Source: CAZQXD01 sp964597315 (GTDB lineage: Bacteria > Pseudomonadota > Gammaproteobacteria > Competibacterales > Competibacteraceae). Taken from it: a stretch of 64,000 bases of DNA. Below, piece by piece: positions 16,991-25,078 of the stretch. Each line of letters begins with the position of its first letter. Within the stretch, counting starts at the first letter, position 1. The stretch lies in contig CAZQXD010000002.1 of NCBI GenBank assembly GCA_964597315.1, forward strand, positions 62,001 through 126,000, written 5' to 3'. The notes beneath the pieces were generated by a model. That model was not told the origin of the DNA and did not search any database. It saw only the letters and a list, made by a program, of their open reading frames with translations. Position numbers and translations under genes: made by a program.

Positions 16991-17010
16991 TATGCCGTTT
17001 TGGTGCCTTA
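16991..17010 (-). promoter_or_regulatory. Weak sigma-54 (-24/-12) promoter candidate for prkA
   Basis: The minus strand reads aGGCACcaaaacgGCAt. This has the required GG-N10-GC spacing and a good -24 half (GGCAC), but a poor -12 half (GGCA instead of TTGCA). A start near 16982 would leave a very short leader before the ATG at 16969. Speculative, supported mainly by known sigma-54 control of yeaG in E. coli. Confidence 0.22.
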
Positions 17011-17442
17011 CCAAACTAAAGCAAATAGCGGACCAGAATGAAAGGCAGTTTTCATATCCATTTTTGTGGCCTTATAACGCTAGAACCTCTTGGAGGCGGT
17101 GTAGGCCACAGTAAATTCATGCCGATTCAATTCATTGACGCCTTGTCCAGGGGGAGCGGCTCCGGGGATCACGCGGAGCGGGCAGCGCCGGCGGAGGCAA
17201 AAGACGAAGAATCGGGCGTGTGAAGGATCAGACCGGACCGCTCTTGTATAGTGCGGTACACAAAGCAAGGGCGAGGCAGGGACTATTTTGCGTCACCACG
17301 GGTCCGGGATGCGATGCGAAACGCTTTTGGCCGTCAAACCAATGACACATAAGAAGACCGACGAACAACCCCTAAGTTTCGTGTCCGTCAATTAAAGTGT
17401 TTTGGACAGAACAAAAACCCGGGATTGGCCTGTTCTCCGGGT

Positions 17443-17483
17443 AACTGTTATGTGTTGAAATCGAAAAAATTGAATCTGTACTG
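17443..17483 (+). promoter_or_regulatory. Candidate MocR operator upstream of the EamA transporter gene
   Basis: AACTGTTATGTG (17443-17454), 21 nt, then CTGTACTG (17476-17483). The same two words recur with a 20-nt spacer at 19897-19936, just upstream of the mocR gene. Within each copy, CTGTTATG and CTGTACTG are direct repeats (CTGTnnTG) about 30 bp apart. This is the geometry expected for MocR/GabR regulators, which bind paired direct repeats. A third CTGTATTG overlaps at 17481-17488. It lies 52 bp before the EamA ATG. Confidence 0.6.
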
Positions 17484-17535
17484 TATTGCGTGTCACCGCC
17501 TAGTGTGCCGGTATGGACTGTTCGAGGTGCGTGAC

Positions 17536-18450
17536 ATGAGTAATGGTCTGCTGTATGGGACAGCGGTGCTGATCTGGGGTTCAACCTGGCTGGCCATCCA
17601 TTTTCAGTTAGGGGAGGTGGCCCCGGAATGGTCCGTGGCCTATCGGTTCACCCTAGCTGCGGCCCTGCTGATGGCATACTGTCTCCAACGGGGATGGTCG
17701 TTACGTTTTTCCTTGCGGGATCATGGCTTTCTGGCGCTGTTAGGGCTATTTCTGTTTTCCCTTAACTATCTGACCCTATACCTGGCCACCGCCTATATGA
17801 CCAGCGGCTTGGTGGCGGTGGTCCATTCCACCATTATCATCATGAACATTGTCAATGGGGCGCTATGGCTGGGAGCGCCGGTCCGGCCTCGGGTGGTCGC
17901 CGGCGCCGCCCTGGGACTGGTGGGCATTGTCTTGGTGTTCGGCGCCGAATGGGGCGAGCTGGAGCCGGACGCCGCTTGGGTCGGTTTGGGATGGGCGCTG
18001 CTGGGCACCTTGTGCGCTTCTCTGGGGAATATGGTAGCGGTGCGCAATCAACGCCGGGGGCTGCCGGTGATTCAGGGTAATGCGGTAGGCATGGCCTATG
18101 GGGCGCTGTTCATGTTCGCCGTGGCGGCTATGACGGGGCGGCCCCCGACGTTCGACTGGTCGCCGGCCTACCTGGTCTCCCTGGTGTACCTGGCGGTGTT
18201 CGGTTCGGTGATCGCTTTCGGTTGTTACCTGACCCTGCTGGGACGGATCGGCGCCGACCGGGCTGCCTACGCCACGGTGCTGTTCCCGGTGGTGGCCCTG
18301 ACCCTCTCCTGGTTGTTCGAGGATTACCGCTGGACCTCCACGACCCTGGCTGGGCTGGGGCTGGTGGTGTTGGGCAATGTGCTGGTGTTGGCTCGGTTGC
18401 CGATGGTTGTCCGGCGGCGCCCGGTGTCGTGTCCCGAGCCTGGAAGGTAA
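17536..18450 (+). CDS. EamA/DMT-superfamily transporter
   Basis: 304 aa with about ten predicted membrane helices in two EamA repeats; WGSTWLAIHFQLGE near the N-terminus is typical of the drug/metabolite exporter family. Start ATG 17536 has GAGG 8 nt upstream (17524-17527); the longer ORF from 17425 runs through the candidate operator and is not used. It converges on the mocR gene with 4 bp between stops. The shared operator suggests it exports or imports a metabolite sensed by that regulator. Substrate unknown. Confidence 0.88.
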   Translation: MSNGLLYGTAVLIWGSTWLAIHFQLGEVAPEWSVAYRFTLAAALLMAYCLQRGWSLRFSLRDHGFLALLGLFLFSLNYLTLYLATAYMTSGLVAVVHSTIIIMNIVNGALWLGAPVRPRVVAGAALGLVGIVLVFGAEWGELEPDAAWVGLGWALLGTLCASLGNMVAVRNQRRGLPVIQGNAVGMAYGALFMFAVAAMTGRPPTFDWSPAYLVSLVYLAVFGSVIAFGCYLTLLGRIGADRAAYATVLFPVVALTLSWLFEDYRWTSTTLAGLGLVVLGNVLVLARLPMVVRRRPVSCPEPGR

Positions 18451-18454
18451 ATCC

Positions 18455-19894
18455 TCAAAGCCCCAGCGCCGCCAGCCTCCCCAAGGTCCGCACCGCGCCC
18501 TCCATCTGCTCGGTCCAGGGCAGGGTGCAATTCAGCCGCAAACAATTCCGGTAGCGGCGCTGGGCGCTGAATAAGGGACCGGGGGCGATGCCAATCCCCT
18601 GGGCGCGGGCTTGGCGGTATAGCTCCAGGCTATCCGCCCTGCCGGGCAGCTCCACCCACACCACAAACCCCCCGGTGGGGTGGGTGACCCGAGTACCGGC
18701 AGGAAAGCACTCCCCAACGGTTCGGATCATCCGCTCCATCTGCCGGGCATAGGCATCCTGGATGCGGGGCAGATGCCGCTCCCAGGCGCCACCAGACAGA
18801 AACCGGGCAATAGCCAGTTGGGTGGGGGTGGCGGTGCCGATATTGGTCAGAAACTTCAGATGCCGGACCCGCTCGGCATAACGCCCTGGCAGGGTCCAGC
18901 CCACCCGGTAGCCTGGGGCTAGGGTCTTGGAGAATGACGAGCAAAGTAAGACCAGACCCCGGTCATCATAAGCTTTACAGACCGTAGGACGGGGTTGTCT
19001 GAACCCCAGATCCCCATAGATGTCGTCCTCGATCAGGGGTATTTCCAGGCGGTCCAGCAATGCCACCAGTCGGCGCTTGTGTGCCTCGGGCATGCAACTG
19101 CCCAGGGGGTTACTGTAGTTAGGCACGAACAGGCAGGCTTTGATGGGCCATTGATTCAGCGCCGTTTCCAAGGACTCCAGAACCACCCCGTCCCGGGGAT
19201 CGGTGGGGATCTCCAAGGCCCGCATACCCAGGGCCTCGATGGCCTGCAAAATGCCGTGGTACGTGGGGGACTCCACGGCGATGGTGTCCCCGGGCTGGGC
19301 CACGGCCCGCAAGCACAGGGTCAGGGCCTCCTGGCAGCCACTGGTGACGATGATCTCCTCGGCGTCGGCCCGACAGCCCGCAGTCAGTGATAGGCGGGCA
19401 ATCTGGGCGCGCAGTTCCGGCCGCCCGCCCGGGGTCTCGTAACTATTGCCCAAGCCGGGCTGTTCCCGGACCAGGGTGGTCAGGGCGCGGTTAAGGGGGC
19501 GGATGGGCAACAACTCGGGGCTGGGCACGGCGGCGGCCAGTTGCACGAAGCCGGGTTGCTCGGAGCCGGCCAGGGCGTCCATTAACACCTCCCCGGTGGA
19601 TACCGGGGTGGGGCGAGGCAGGGGCCGGGAACGTCCCGGGGGCGGCGGGGACTTACGGGCCTTGGGGCTGACGTAATACCCGGACTGGGGCCGGGATTCC
19701 ACCAGACCCCGATCCTCCAGCAATCGGTAAGCCTGCACCACGGTGGAGACGCTCACCCCCAACTGACGACTGAGCCGACGCACTGACGGCACCCGATCCC
19801 CGGGGAGATAGGCGCCCCGGCCCACCGCCTCGGCGATGTGCTGGGCCACCTGCTGATAGAGGTTGCCGTTAGCGGCGGGCAAAACCTGGGACAT
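18455..19894 (-). CDS. MocR-type transcriptional regulator (GntR wHTH plus aminotransferase domain)
   Basis: 479 aa. The winged helix-turn-helix of the GntR type spans about 1-75 (RVPSVRRLSRQLGVSVSTVVQAYRLLE region), followed by a Pro-rich linker (about 82-98) and a fold-type I aminotransferase domain. The latter has the PLP Asp in EDDIYGDL (D290) and Lys K323 in SSFSKTLAPG. MocR proteins sense an amine or amino acid through PLP. The ATG is only 2 bp from the candidate operator, so the operator would overlap the translation start region, consistent with autoregulation or a leaderless mRNA. Confidence 0.92.
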   Translation of the reverse strand: MSQVLPAANGNLYQQVAQHIAEAVGRGAYLPGDRVPSVRRLSRQLGVSVSTVVQAYRLLEDRGLVESRPQSGYYVSPKARKSPPPPGRSRPLPRPTPVSTGEVLMDALAGSEQPGFVQLAAAVPSPELLPIRPLNRALTTLVREQPGLGNSYETPGGRPELRAQIARLSLTAGCRADAEEIIVTSGCQEALTLCLRAVAQPGDTIAVESPTYHGILQAIEALGMRALEIPTDPRDGVVLESLETALNQWPIKACLFVPNYSNPLGSCMPEAHKRRLVALLDRLEIPLIEDDIYGDLGFRQPRPTVCKAYDDRGLVLLCSSFSKTLAPGYRVGWTLPGRYAERVRHLKFLTNIGTATPTQLAIARFLSGGAWERHLPRIQDAYARQMERMIRTVGECFPAGTRVTHPTGGFVVWVELPGRADSLELYRQARAQGIGIAPGPLFSAQRRYRNCLRLNCTLPWTEQMEGAVRTLGRLAALGL

Positions 19895-19896
19895 AA

Positions 19897-19936
19897 AACT
19901 GTTATGTGATTACGCCAAATGGAATAAACTGTACTG
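19897..19936. promoter_or_regulatory. Candidate MocR operator at the mocR promoter
   Basis: AACTGTTATGTG (19897-19908), 20 nt, CTGTACTG (19929-19936): the second copy of the bipartite element found upstream of the EamA gene. Read on the plus strand the two copies have the same orientation, so this one points away from mocR. It lies between mocR and the divergent yajG-like gene and could affect both. Confidence 0.6.
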
Positions 19937-20059
19937 GTTTGTCAGTATTGACGGCCTCTCTCTGGGTTGTCAACTCGTGTGGCGCTTGGACGGCGCCGAC
20001 CGATAGGCCATAGTTATGGAGGCAAGCCGCCATCGGGCGGCGCTAATCTTGGAGGAGCC

Positions 20060-20647
20060 GTGGCCGTTCTGAAAACCCTGTGGATGTTGGCGTTGGCGCT
20101 GCTGCTATCCGGTTGTGCCCTAAGCCCCCAGACCGTGGCTTTGGTGCCCCGTATCAATGTCCAGGCCCACCCCATCGGTTTGGGGCGGGAGCTGGTCCTG
20201 GAGGTGATCGACCGCCGACCCGATCCCGCCATCGGCGCCCGGGGGGGGATTTATGACACGGCCATGATTACCCCCCGAAGCCCGGTGGACCAGATACTGT
20301 GGGAGGCCTTGGCCGAGCGGCTCACCGCCAGCGGGTTTCGGGTGGTGGCGACGCGCCCCGAGGCGCCTGTGGGCTTGCGGGTGGAGCTGTTGCAACTGGC
20401 CTACCGGGCCAGCGGCCAACCGGTGGTGAGCCAGGTGGAGGTGCAAGCGGCCATTTCCGCCCTGGTGCGCAACGGGCCGCGCAGCCTCACTGGCCAGTAC
20501 CAGGCCAACGCCAGCCAAGTGGTGCTGACCGCCCCTGCCGAGGCCGAGAACGAGCGGTTGATTAACCAGGTGCTGGGCCAAGTCCTGGCCCGGCTGCTTC
20601 AGGATGGCGAGGTGTTGGGGCTATTGGCCGAACCCTCCCCGAACTAA
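20060..20647 (+). CDS. YajG family lipoprotein
   Basis: 195 aa from GTG 20060, preceded by GGAGGAG (20051-20057; spacing slightly short). The signal peptide ends in a lipobox LLSGC with the lipidated Cys at 19, so it is an outer- or inner-membrane lipoprotein. The body has the YajG/DUF4136-like pattern: a conserved DRRP motif (RRPDPAIGARGG), then a segment that predicts an alpha/beta domain. Function unknown. It sits divergent from mocR and convergent with guaC. Confidence 0.75.
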   Translation: MAVLKTLWMLALALLLSGCALSPQTVALVPRINVQAHPIGLGRELVLEVIDRRPDPAIGARGGIYDTAMITPRSPVDQILWEALAERLTASGFRVVATRPEAPVGLRVELLQLAYRASGQPVVSQVEVQAAISALVRNGPRSLTGQYQANASQVVLTAPAEAENERLINQVLGQVLARLLQDGEVLGLLAEPSPN

Positions 20648-20650
20648 GCC

Positions 20651-21688
20651 TCAGCCGAACACCGGGTTGTGCTGCTCCATGACCCGCACAAACGTGGTGC
20701 GCTTGGTCAGCTCCTTGAGCTGGCCGGCGCCCACGTAGGTACAGGCCGAACGCAGCCCCCCAAGAATATCCTTGACCGTCTCCTCCACCGGCCCCCGGTA
20801 GGGAATATGCACGCTCTTGCCCTCCGAGGCCCGATAGTCCGCCACCCCGCCGCTGTGCTTGTCCATGGCGGTGGCTGAACTCATGCCGTAGAACAGCATG
20901 CTCTTGCGGCCCTCCTGGTCGATGATTTCCCCTTCGCACTCGTCGTGACCGGCCAACATGCCCCCCAGCATCACGAAATCGGCCCCGGCGCCAAAGGCTT
21001 TGGCCACATCTCCAGGGCAGGTGCAACCACCGTCGGAGATAATCTGGCCCCCCAGCCCGTGGGCGGCGTCGGCGCATTCGATAATGGCCGAGAGCTGAGG
21101 ATAGCCCACCCCGGTTTTGACTCGGGTAGTACACACCGAGCCTGGCCCGATACCCACCTTGATAATATCGGCCCCGGCCAGCAGCAGTTCTTCCACCATC
21201 TCCCCGGTAACCACGTTGCCGGCCAGGATCACCTTGTCCGGGTGCCGCTCCCGGACCTGTTTGACGAAAGCCACGAAATGCTCCGAGTAGCCGTTGGCCA
21301 CGTCGATGCAGATAAATCTCAGCCCCGGATGGCGGGACAGTAGCCCGTCCAGGCGCTGGGAGTCGGACTCGGTAATGCCGGTGCTGACCGCCACCTGTTC
21401 CAGGACCTGCTCCGGCAGTCCAGTCATGAAAGCATCCCACTGCTGGGGGGTGTAATGCTTATGCACGGCGGTGAACAGGCCCCACTGGGCCAGGGTTCGG
21501 GCCATGGTGAAGGTGCCCACAGTGTCCATATTGGCGGCCGCGATCGGCACCCCGGACCAGGCGCGGCCGGTATGCCTGAAAATGTAATTACGCTCCAGGG
21601 TGACCTGGGAGCGGCTTTTCAGGGTGGAGCGTTTGGGGCGGATCATCACATCCTTAAACCCCAGCTTGATATCGGCTTCGATGCGCAT
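20651..21688 (-). CDS. guaC: GMP reductase
   Basis: 345 aa, close to E. coli GuaC (347). It reduces GMP to IMP with NADPH, linking guanine and adenine nucleotide pools. The catalytic Cys is C186 in GPGSVCTTR; the phosphate-binding SDGGCTCPGDVAKAFGAGAD region and the YGMSS motif of this IMPDH-like fold are present. It lacks the CBS insert of GuaB. It stands alone, convergent with the lipoprotein gene (3 bp between stops). Confidence 0.96.
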   Translation of the reverse strand: MRIEADIKLGFKDVMIRPKRSTLKSRSQVTLERNYIFRHTGRAWSGVPIAAANMDTVGTFTMARTLAQWGLFTAVHKHYTPQQWDAFMTGLPEQVLEQVAVSTGITESDSQRLDGLLSRHPGLRFICIDVANGYSEHFVAFVKQVRERHPDKVILAGNVVTGEMVEELLLAGADIIKVGIGPGSVCTTRVKTGVGYPQLSAIIECADAAHGLGGQIISDGGCTCPGDVAKAFGAGADFVMLGGMLAGHDECEGEIIDQEGRKSMLFYGMSSATAMDKHSGGVADYRASEGKSVHIPYRGPVEETVKDILGGLRSACTYVGAGQLKELTKRTTFVRVMEQHNPVFG

Positions 21689-22059
21689 GGCGGTGGTCTC
21701 CGTACAGAGAGGCTACAGCCAGTAACTATAGGTGGTGAATTACCGGGTGACGGAATGAATCTTGCAATTGCTATTTATGAAGCCATCGCGGCCCTGGCGG
21801 ACACCGCGTTTCCAAGGTGGTCACCGGCGTTTCAGCGGTCCGAGGCTCGCTTCCGGGATTTTTTAAAAAATAATCCCATCAATAGGTTGCTTGGAATACT
21901 CGGGCTTTTTCATGGCCTGCGGTAAGCGAAGACAACCGTTGCCTATGGGTCACGGTCGCTTTGATTCCCGGCAGCCCGGCGCACCAGAGCGATGCAGCCT
22001 TGCACCCCAATAAGGCAGACTCCGGGCGCTGACTGCAATGCCGTGGGGGAGAAGCTGAG
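21689..22059. other. Intergenic region upstream of guaC
   Basis: 371 bp between divergent genes. A possible guaC promoter on the minus strand has TATAGT as -10 (21725-21730) with a poor -35. An AT-rich near-perfect palindrome lies at 21855-21877. An ORF crossing the region has no RBS or family features and is not called. Confidence 0.4.
21855..21877. repeat. AT-rich palindrome
   Basis: GGGATT-TTTTAAAAAAT-AATCCC: 6-bp GC-ended arms around a T/A run, self-complementary apart from one unpaired base. It could form a hairpin on either strand or be a dyad operator. No gene ends directly at it, so a terminator role is uncertain. Confidence 0.45.
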
Positions 22060-22332
22060 ATGATATCCAGTCAAGAGTGTTTCGAGTTCTGCGAACTGAC
22101 CGAAGACGAAATCCACGCCATCGCCGAGCACGAAGGGGTGCCGGAGATCGTTGCTGCCGAATTGGGTGAGTGTCTGCTGCAAAGCGACGTGGGAACCTGG
22201 CTGATTCGCCGCTATCTGCTGGAGGATATCGAGCAGGCCCAAGCCCAGGGCCACCCGGATCGGGCCGCCAAGCTCAACCGTGTCCTGGAACGCTTCGACA
22301 CGGCCCATCCCACCTATAATCTGCGCCGCTGA
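22060..22332 (+). CDS. Conserved-type hypothetical small acidic protein
   Basis: 90 aa, acidic, mostly helical in appearance, beginning MISSQECFEFCELTEDEI and ending in a basic NLRR. A strong Shine-Dalgarno (GGGGGAG, about 8 nt before ATG 22060) supports translation. No signal peptide or known domain is recognised. It lies alone between guaC and the minus-strand small gene at 22396; the two converge. Confidence 0.62.
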   Translation: MISSQECFEFCELTEDEIHAIAEHEGVPEIVAAELGECLLQSDVGTWLIRRYLLEDIEQAQAQGHPDRAAKLNRVLERFDTAHPTYNLRR

Positions 22333-22395
22333 CCGGCGACCCCGTCGCCGCCCAGGCGTCCGGGGTTGGAGCCAGGCGGGCCGGTCCCGGAATGA

Positions 22396-22617
22396 TTATG
22401 AACCGTCGGGATCGGCCCGGGTAGCCGGGTCGGCAAGGTCGTACTCCACCAGTTGCACCGCCATGTTCAGACGGCGCACTGCGTCCCGTTCGGCCTGGCC
22501 ATCCAGGCCCGCCGCTTCCAGGCGCTCGGCGCCGCTTCTAAGCACGTTGATGGCGTTACGGGCCGAGGCCAGCAGGTCGGCCAGGTCTTTGTCCAGATCG
22601 TTCAATGCATTGCTCAA
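22396..22617 (-). CDS. Hypothetical small coiled-coil-like protein
   Basis: 73 aa, starting at TTG 22617 with a very good upstream AAGGAGAA about 8 nt away, which decides the start. The sequence is Leu/Ala/Asp-rich with heptad-like spacing (LNDLDKDLADLLASARNAI), predicting a helical, possibly oligomeric protein. It diverges from srkA with 50 bp between starts. No family is recognised. Confidence 0.58.
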   Translation of the reverse strand: MSNALNDLDKDLADLLASARNAINVLRSGAERLEAAGLDGQAERDAVRRLNMAVQLVEYDLADPATRADPDGS

Positions 22618-22667
22618 CTGGGGTTCTCCTTCAAGGTTACTGTCCCGGGCAGGACAACGGTATTACC

Positions 22668-23684
22668 ATGGCAGCCAGCTCATCCGCGAGGATTTTCGCC
22701 TTGGACAATACCGCATACCGGCTGCTGGACCCCGACCGAGTTCTGGATGCCGTAGAAAGCCTGGGGTTTCGCAGCGACTGCCGGATCCTGGCCCTGAACA
22801 GCTACGAGAACCGGGTCTACCAGATCGGCATCGAGGATGGCCCGACGCTGGTGGCCAAGTTCTATCGGCCGGGGCGCTGGTCGGAAGCCGCCATTCTGGA
22901 AGAGCATGGCTTCGCCCTGGAATTGACCGAACAGGAACTGCCGGTGGTGGCGCCCCTACAGATACAGGATAAGACCCTACATGAACACCAGGGGTTTCGT
23001 TTCGCCCTGTATCCCCGTCGTGGCGGACGCTGGCCGGACCTGGACGACCCGGACAAACTGGAGCGCCTAGGCCGCTTGCTGGGCCGGATTCACGCCGTGG
23101 GAGCGACGGGGCGGTTTGCCCACCGCCCGGTCCTGGACCCGGCGGACATGGGCGAGCGGCCACGGACTTGGCTGCTGGAGCAAGGGTTTATCCCGGATTA
23201 TCTGCAAACGGCCTACGCCAGCCTCACCGCCGATCTGCTGGAGCGGGTGCGGGCGGCCTTCCTCCGGGCTGGCTCGGTCCAGGCCATCCGCCTGCACGGG
23301 GACTGCCATCCCGGCAATATTCTCTGGACTGACGCCGGTCCCCACTTCGTGGACCTGGACGATTGCCGCACCGGCCCAGCGCTGCAGGACCTATGGATGC
23401 TGCTGTCCGGGGACCGGAGCGAGCGCACCGGGCAATTGGCGGCGCTGCTGGAAGGCTATCAGGCATTCCGGGACTTTGACCCCCGGGAACTGCATCTGCT
23501 GGAGACCCTGCGCACCCTGCGCATGCTGTTTTACTCGGCCTGGCTGGCCCAACGGTGGGATGACCCAGCCTTCCCCCGGGCTTTTCCCTGGTTTAACACC
23601 CCCCGTTACTGGGAGGAACAGGTGCTGGGACTGCGGGAACAGGCGGCGGCCCTGGACGAGCCGCCCCTGGCGGTATGGGCTTGA
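22668..23684 (+). CDS. srkA: Stress response kinase A (YihE-type Ser/Thr kinase)
   Basis: 338 aa of the aminoglycoside phosphotransferase-like kinase fold. LNSYENRVYQ (43-52) and K64 in the nucleotide site match E. coli SrkA/YihE. The catalytic HGDCHPGNILW and the metal-binding VDLDDCRTGPALQDLW follow. E. coli SrkA protects cells from Cpx-linked stress and programmed death. ATG 22668 is chosen because the family starts shortly before the LDP..VLDAVE segment; the ORF reaches back to 22605. Confidence 0.92.
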   Translation: MAASSSARIFALDNTAYRLLDPDRVLDAVESLGFRSDCRILALNSYENRVYQIGIEDGPTLVAKFYRPGRWSEAAILEEHGFALELTEQELPVVAPLQIQDKTLHEHQGFRFALYPRRGGRWPDLDDPDKLERLGRLLGRIHAVGATGRFAHRPVLDPADMGERPRTWLLEQGFIPDYLQTAYASLTADLLERVRAAFLRAGSVQAIRLHGDCHPGNILWTDAGPHFVDLDDCRTGPALQDLWMLLSGDRSERTGQLAALLEGYQAFRDFDPRELHLLETLRTLRMLFYSAWLAQRWDDPAFPRAFPWFNTPRYWEEQVLGLREQAAALDEPPLAVWA

Positions 23685-23753
23685 AAGCCGCCTTGACCCG
23701 GCGGGCGGGGGATGGAATCATGCGCCCTTTCCGTGCCCTGCCCCACCCCATCC

Positions 23754-24377
23754 ATGAGCCAGTATTTCCAGATTCACCCCATCAACCCCCAGCCGCGGCT
23801 GATTCGCCGGGCGGTGGAGATCCTCCATGAGGGCGGGGTGCTCGTGTATCCCACGGACTCCTGTTATGCCCTGGGCTGCCGGATCGGCCACAAAGGGGCC
23901 ATGGAGCGTATCGAACGCATCCGCCGGGCCGATAAGGAACATCATTTCACCCTGGTGTGCCGGGATTTATCCGAGATCGCGGTCTATGCTCGGGTAGATA
24001 ATCCCCAGTACCGGCTGCTCAAGGCCGCCACTCCGGGACCGTTCACCTTTATTCTGCGGGCCACCCACGAGGTTCCGCGCCGCTTGCAGAATCCCAAGCG
24101 CAAAACCATCGGCATCCGGGTGCCGGACCACCTTATCGTCCAGGCCCTATTGGAAGAATTAGGCGAGCCGATGATGAGTACCACCCTGGTTTTGCCTGGG
24201 GACGAATTACCCTTGAGTGATCCTGAGGATATCCGCGAGCGTCTGGAAAAACAGGTGGACCTGATCATCGACGGCGGCGCTTGCGGCCATGAGACCAGCA
24301 CCGTTCTGGATCTGGTGGATGAACCGGCTCGGCTTTTGCGCCAGGGCAAGGGCGACGCCACGCCGTTTCTACTTTAG
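23754..24377 (+). CDS. yciO: YciO/YrdC/Sua5 family protein
   Basis: 207 aa, the length of E. coli YciO (206). The YrdC-like dsRNA-binding/TC-AMP fold is shown by VYPTDSCYALGC, the KEHHFTLVCRD segment and PGPFTFIL. The family is related to the TsaC enzyme that makes threonylcarbamoyl-AMP for tRNA t6A, but the role of the YciO branch is less clear. Start MSQYFQIHPIN (23754) fits the E. coli N-terminus. It heads the run yciO-M50 protease-trpS-scpA-scpB-rluB. Confidence 0.92.
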   Translation: MSQYFQIHPINPQPRLIRRAVEILHEGGVLVYPTDSCYALGCRIGHKGAMERIERIRRADKEHHFTLVCRDLSEIAVYARVDNPQYRLLKAATPGPFTFILRATHEVPRRLQNPKRKTIGIRVPDHLIVQALLEELGEPMMSTTLVLPGDELPLSDPEDIRERLEKQVDLIIDGGACGHETSTVLDLVDEPARLLRQGKGDATPFLL

Positions 24378-24414
24378 CTATCGGTTTCGATAGCAAGGGA
24401 ACTATAATCCACCG

Positions 24415-25068
24415 ATGCAGCATCTCAACTGGGTTCAACAGCTTATCGTTCTGATTCCCCCGCTACTGCTGGCCATCACCCTGCACGAGGTGGCCCACGG
24501 CTGGGCAGCCCTGCGGTTTGGAGACACCACCGCCCAATCCCAAGGTCGGCTCAGCCTCAATCCCCTGCGCCATATCGACCCGGTGGGCACGGTGCTGGTG
24601 CCAGCCCTGGTCTATATCTTCAGCGGCTTTGTGTTCGGCTGGGCCAAGCCGGTGCCGGTGGATTTCAACCGACTGCGAAACCCCAAGCGGGATATGGCCT
24701 GGGTAGCCCTGGCTGGGCCGGGGTCCAATCTGGTCATGGCGCTGGGCTGGGGTTTGGTGATGGCCCTGGGCCGGGTGCTATACCCGGCCTGGCCGGGTCT
24801 TGGTGAGCCCATGCAACTGATGGGCCAGGCGGGAATTTTCGTCAACGTCATCATCGGCGTGTTGAATATGTTGCCTCTGCCGCCCCTGGACGGCTCCCGG
24901 GTGGTGGTGGGGCTGCTGCCGGACGGGGCGGGTCGGCTGCTGGCCCGGATCGAACCCTTTGGGCTGGTGATCCTGCTGGTATTGTTGGTGACCGGCGCGC
25001 TCCAGGCTATCCTGTGGCCGCCGGTGGATTTTCTGTTGAAACTGTTGTTTTCCCTATTCGCAACCTGA
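24415..25068 (+). CDS. Site-2 protease family (M50) membrane metalloprotease
   Basis: 217 aa polytopic membrane protein. The zinc-binding HExxH is HEVAH (24-28) inside the first helix and the third ligand lies in LNMLPLPPLDGSR (about 150-162). It is the short form without PDZ or CBS domains. Substrate unknown. Its position between yciO and trpS is a recurring gene order in gammaproteobacteria. Confidence 0.9.
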   Translation: MQHLNWVQQLIVLIPPLLLAITLHEVAHGWAALRFGDTTAQSQGRLSLNPLRHIDPVGTVLVPALVYIFSGFVFGWAKPVPVDFNRLRNPKRDMAWVALAGPGSNLVMALGWGLVMALGRVLYPAWPGLGEPMQLMGQAGIFVNVIIGVLNMLPLPPLDGSRVVVGLLPDGAGRLLARIEPFGLVILLVLLVTGALQAILWPPVDFLLKLLFSLFAT

Positions 25069-25078
25069 GGTGATCGGT

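Larger units (their letters stand above)
16970..17535. other. Divergent intergenic region between prkA and the EamA gene
   Basis: 566 bp without a convincing gene. It contains a weak -24/-12-like element for prkA (near 16990-17010), an imperfect terminal-repeat-like segment at 17381-17407 (TGTCC...GGACA ends), inverted arms ACCCGG/CCGGGT near 17416-17442, and the candidate MocR operator at 17443-17483. Short ORFs here have no RBS or recognisable product. Confidence 0.45.

Noticed and set aside
17372..17584. 70-aa minus-strand ORF before the EamA gene
   Set aside because: No RBS, overlaps the candidate operator and the start of the EamA gene; no recognisable product.
21455..21925. 156-aa plus-strand ORF overlapping guaC and the upstream gap
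   Set aside because: Mostly the antisense of guaC; no RBS and no family pattern. An inner ATG (21754) gives a 57-aa peptide with a weak RBS only.
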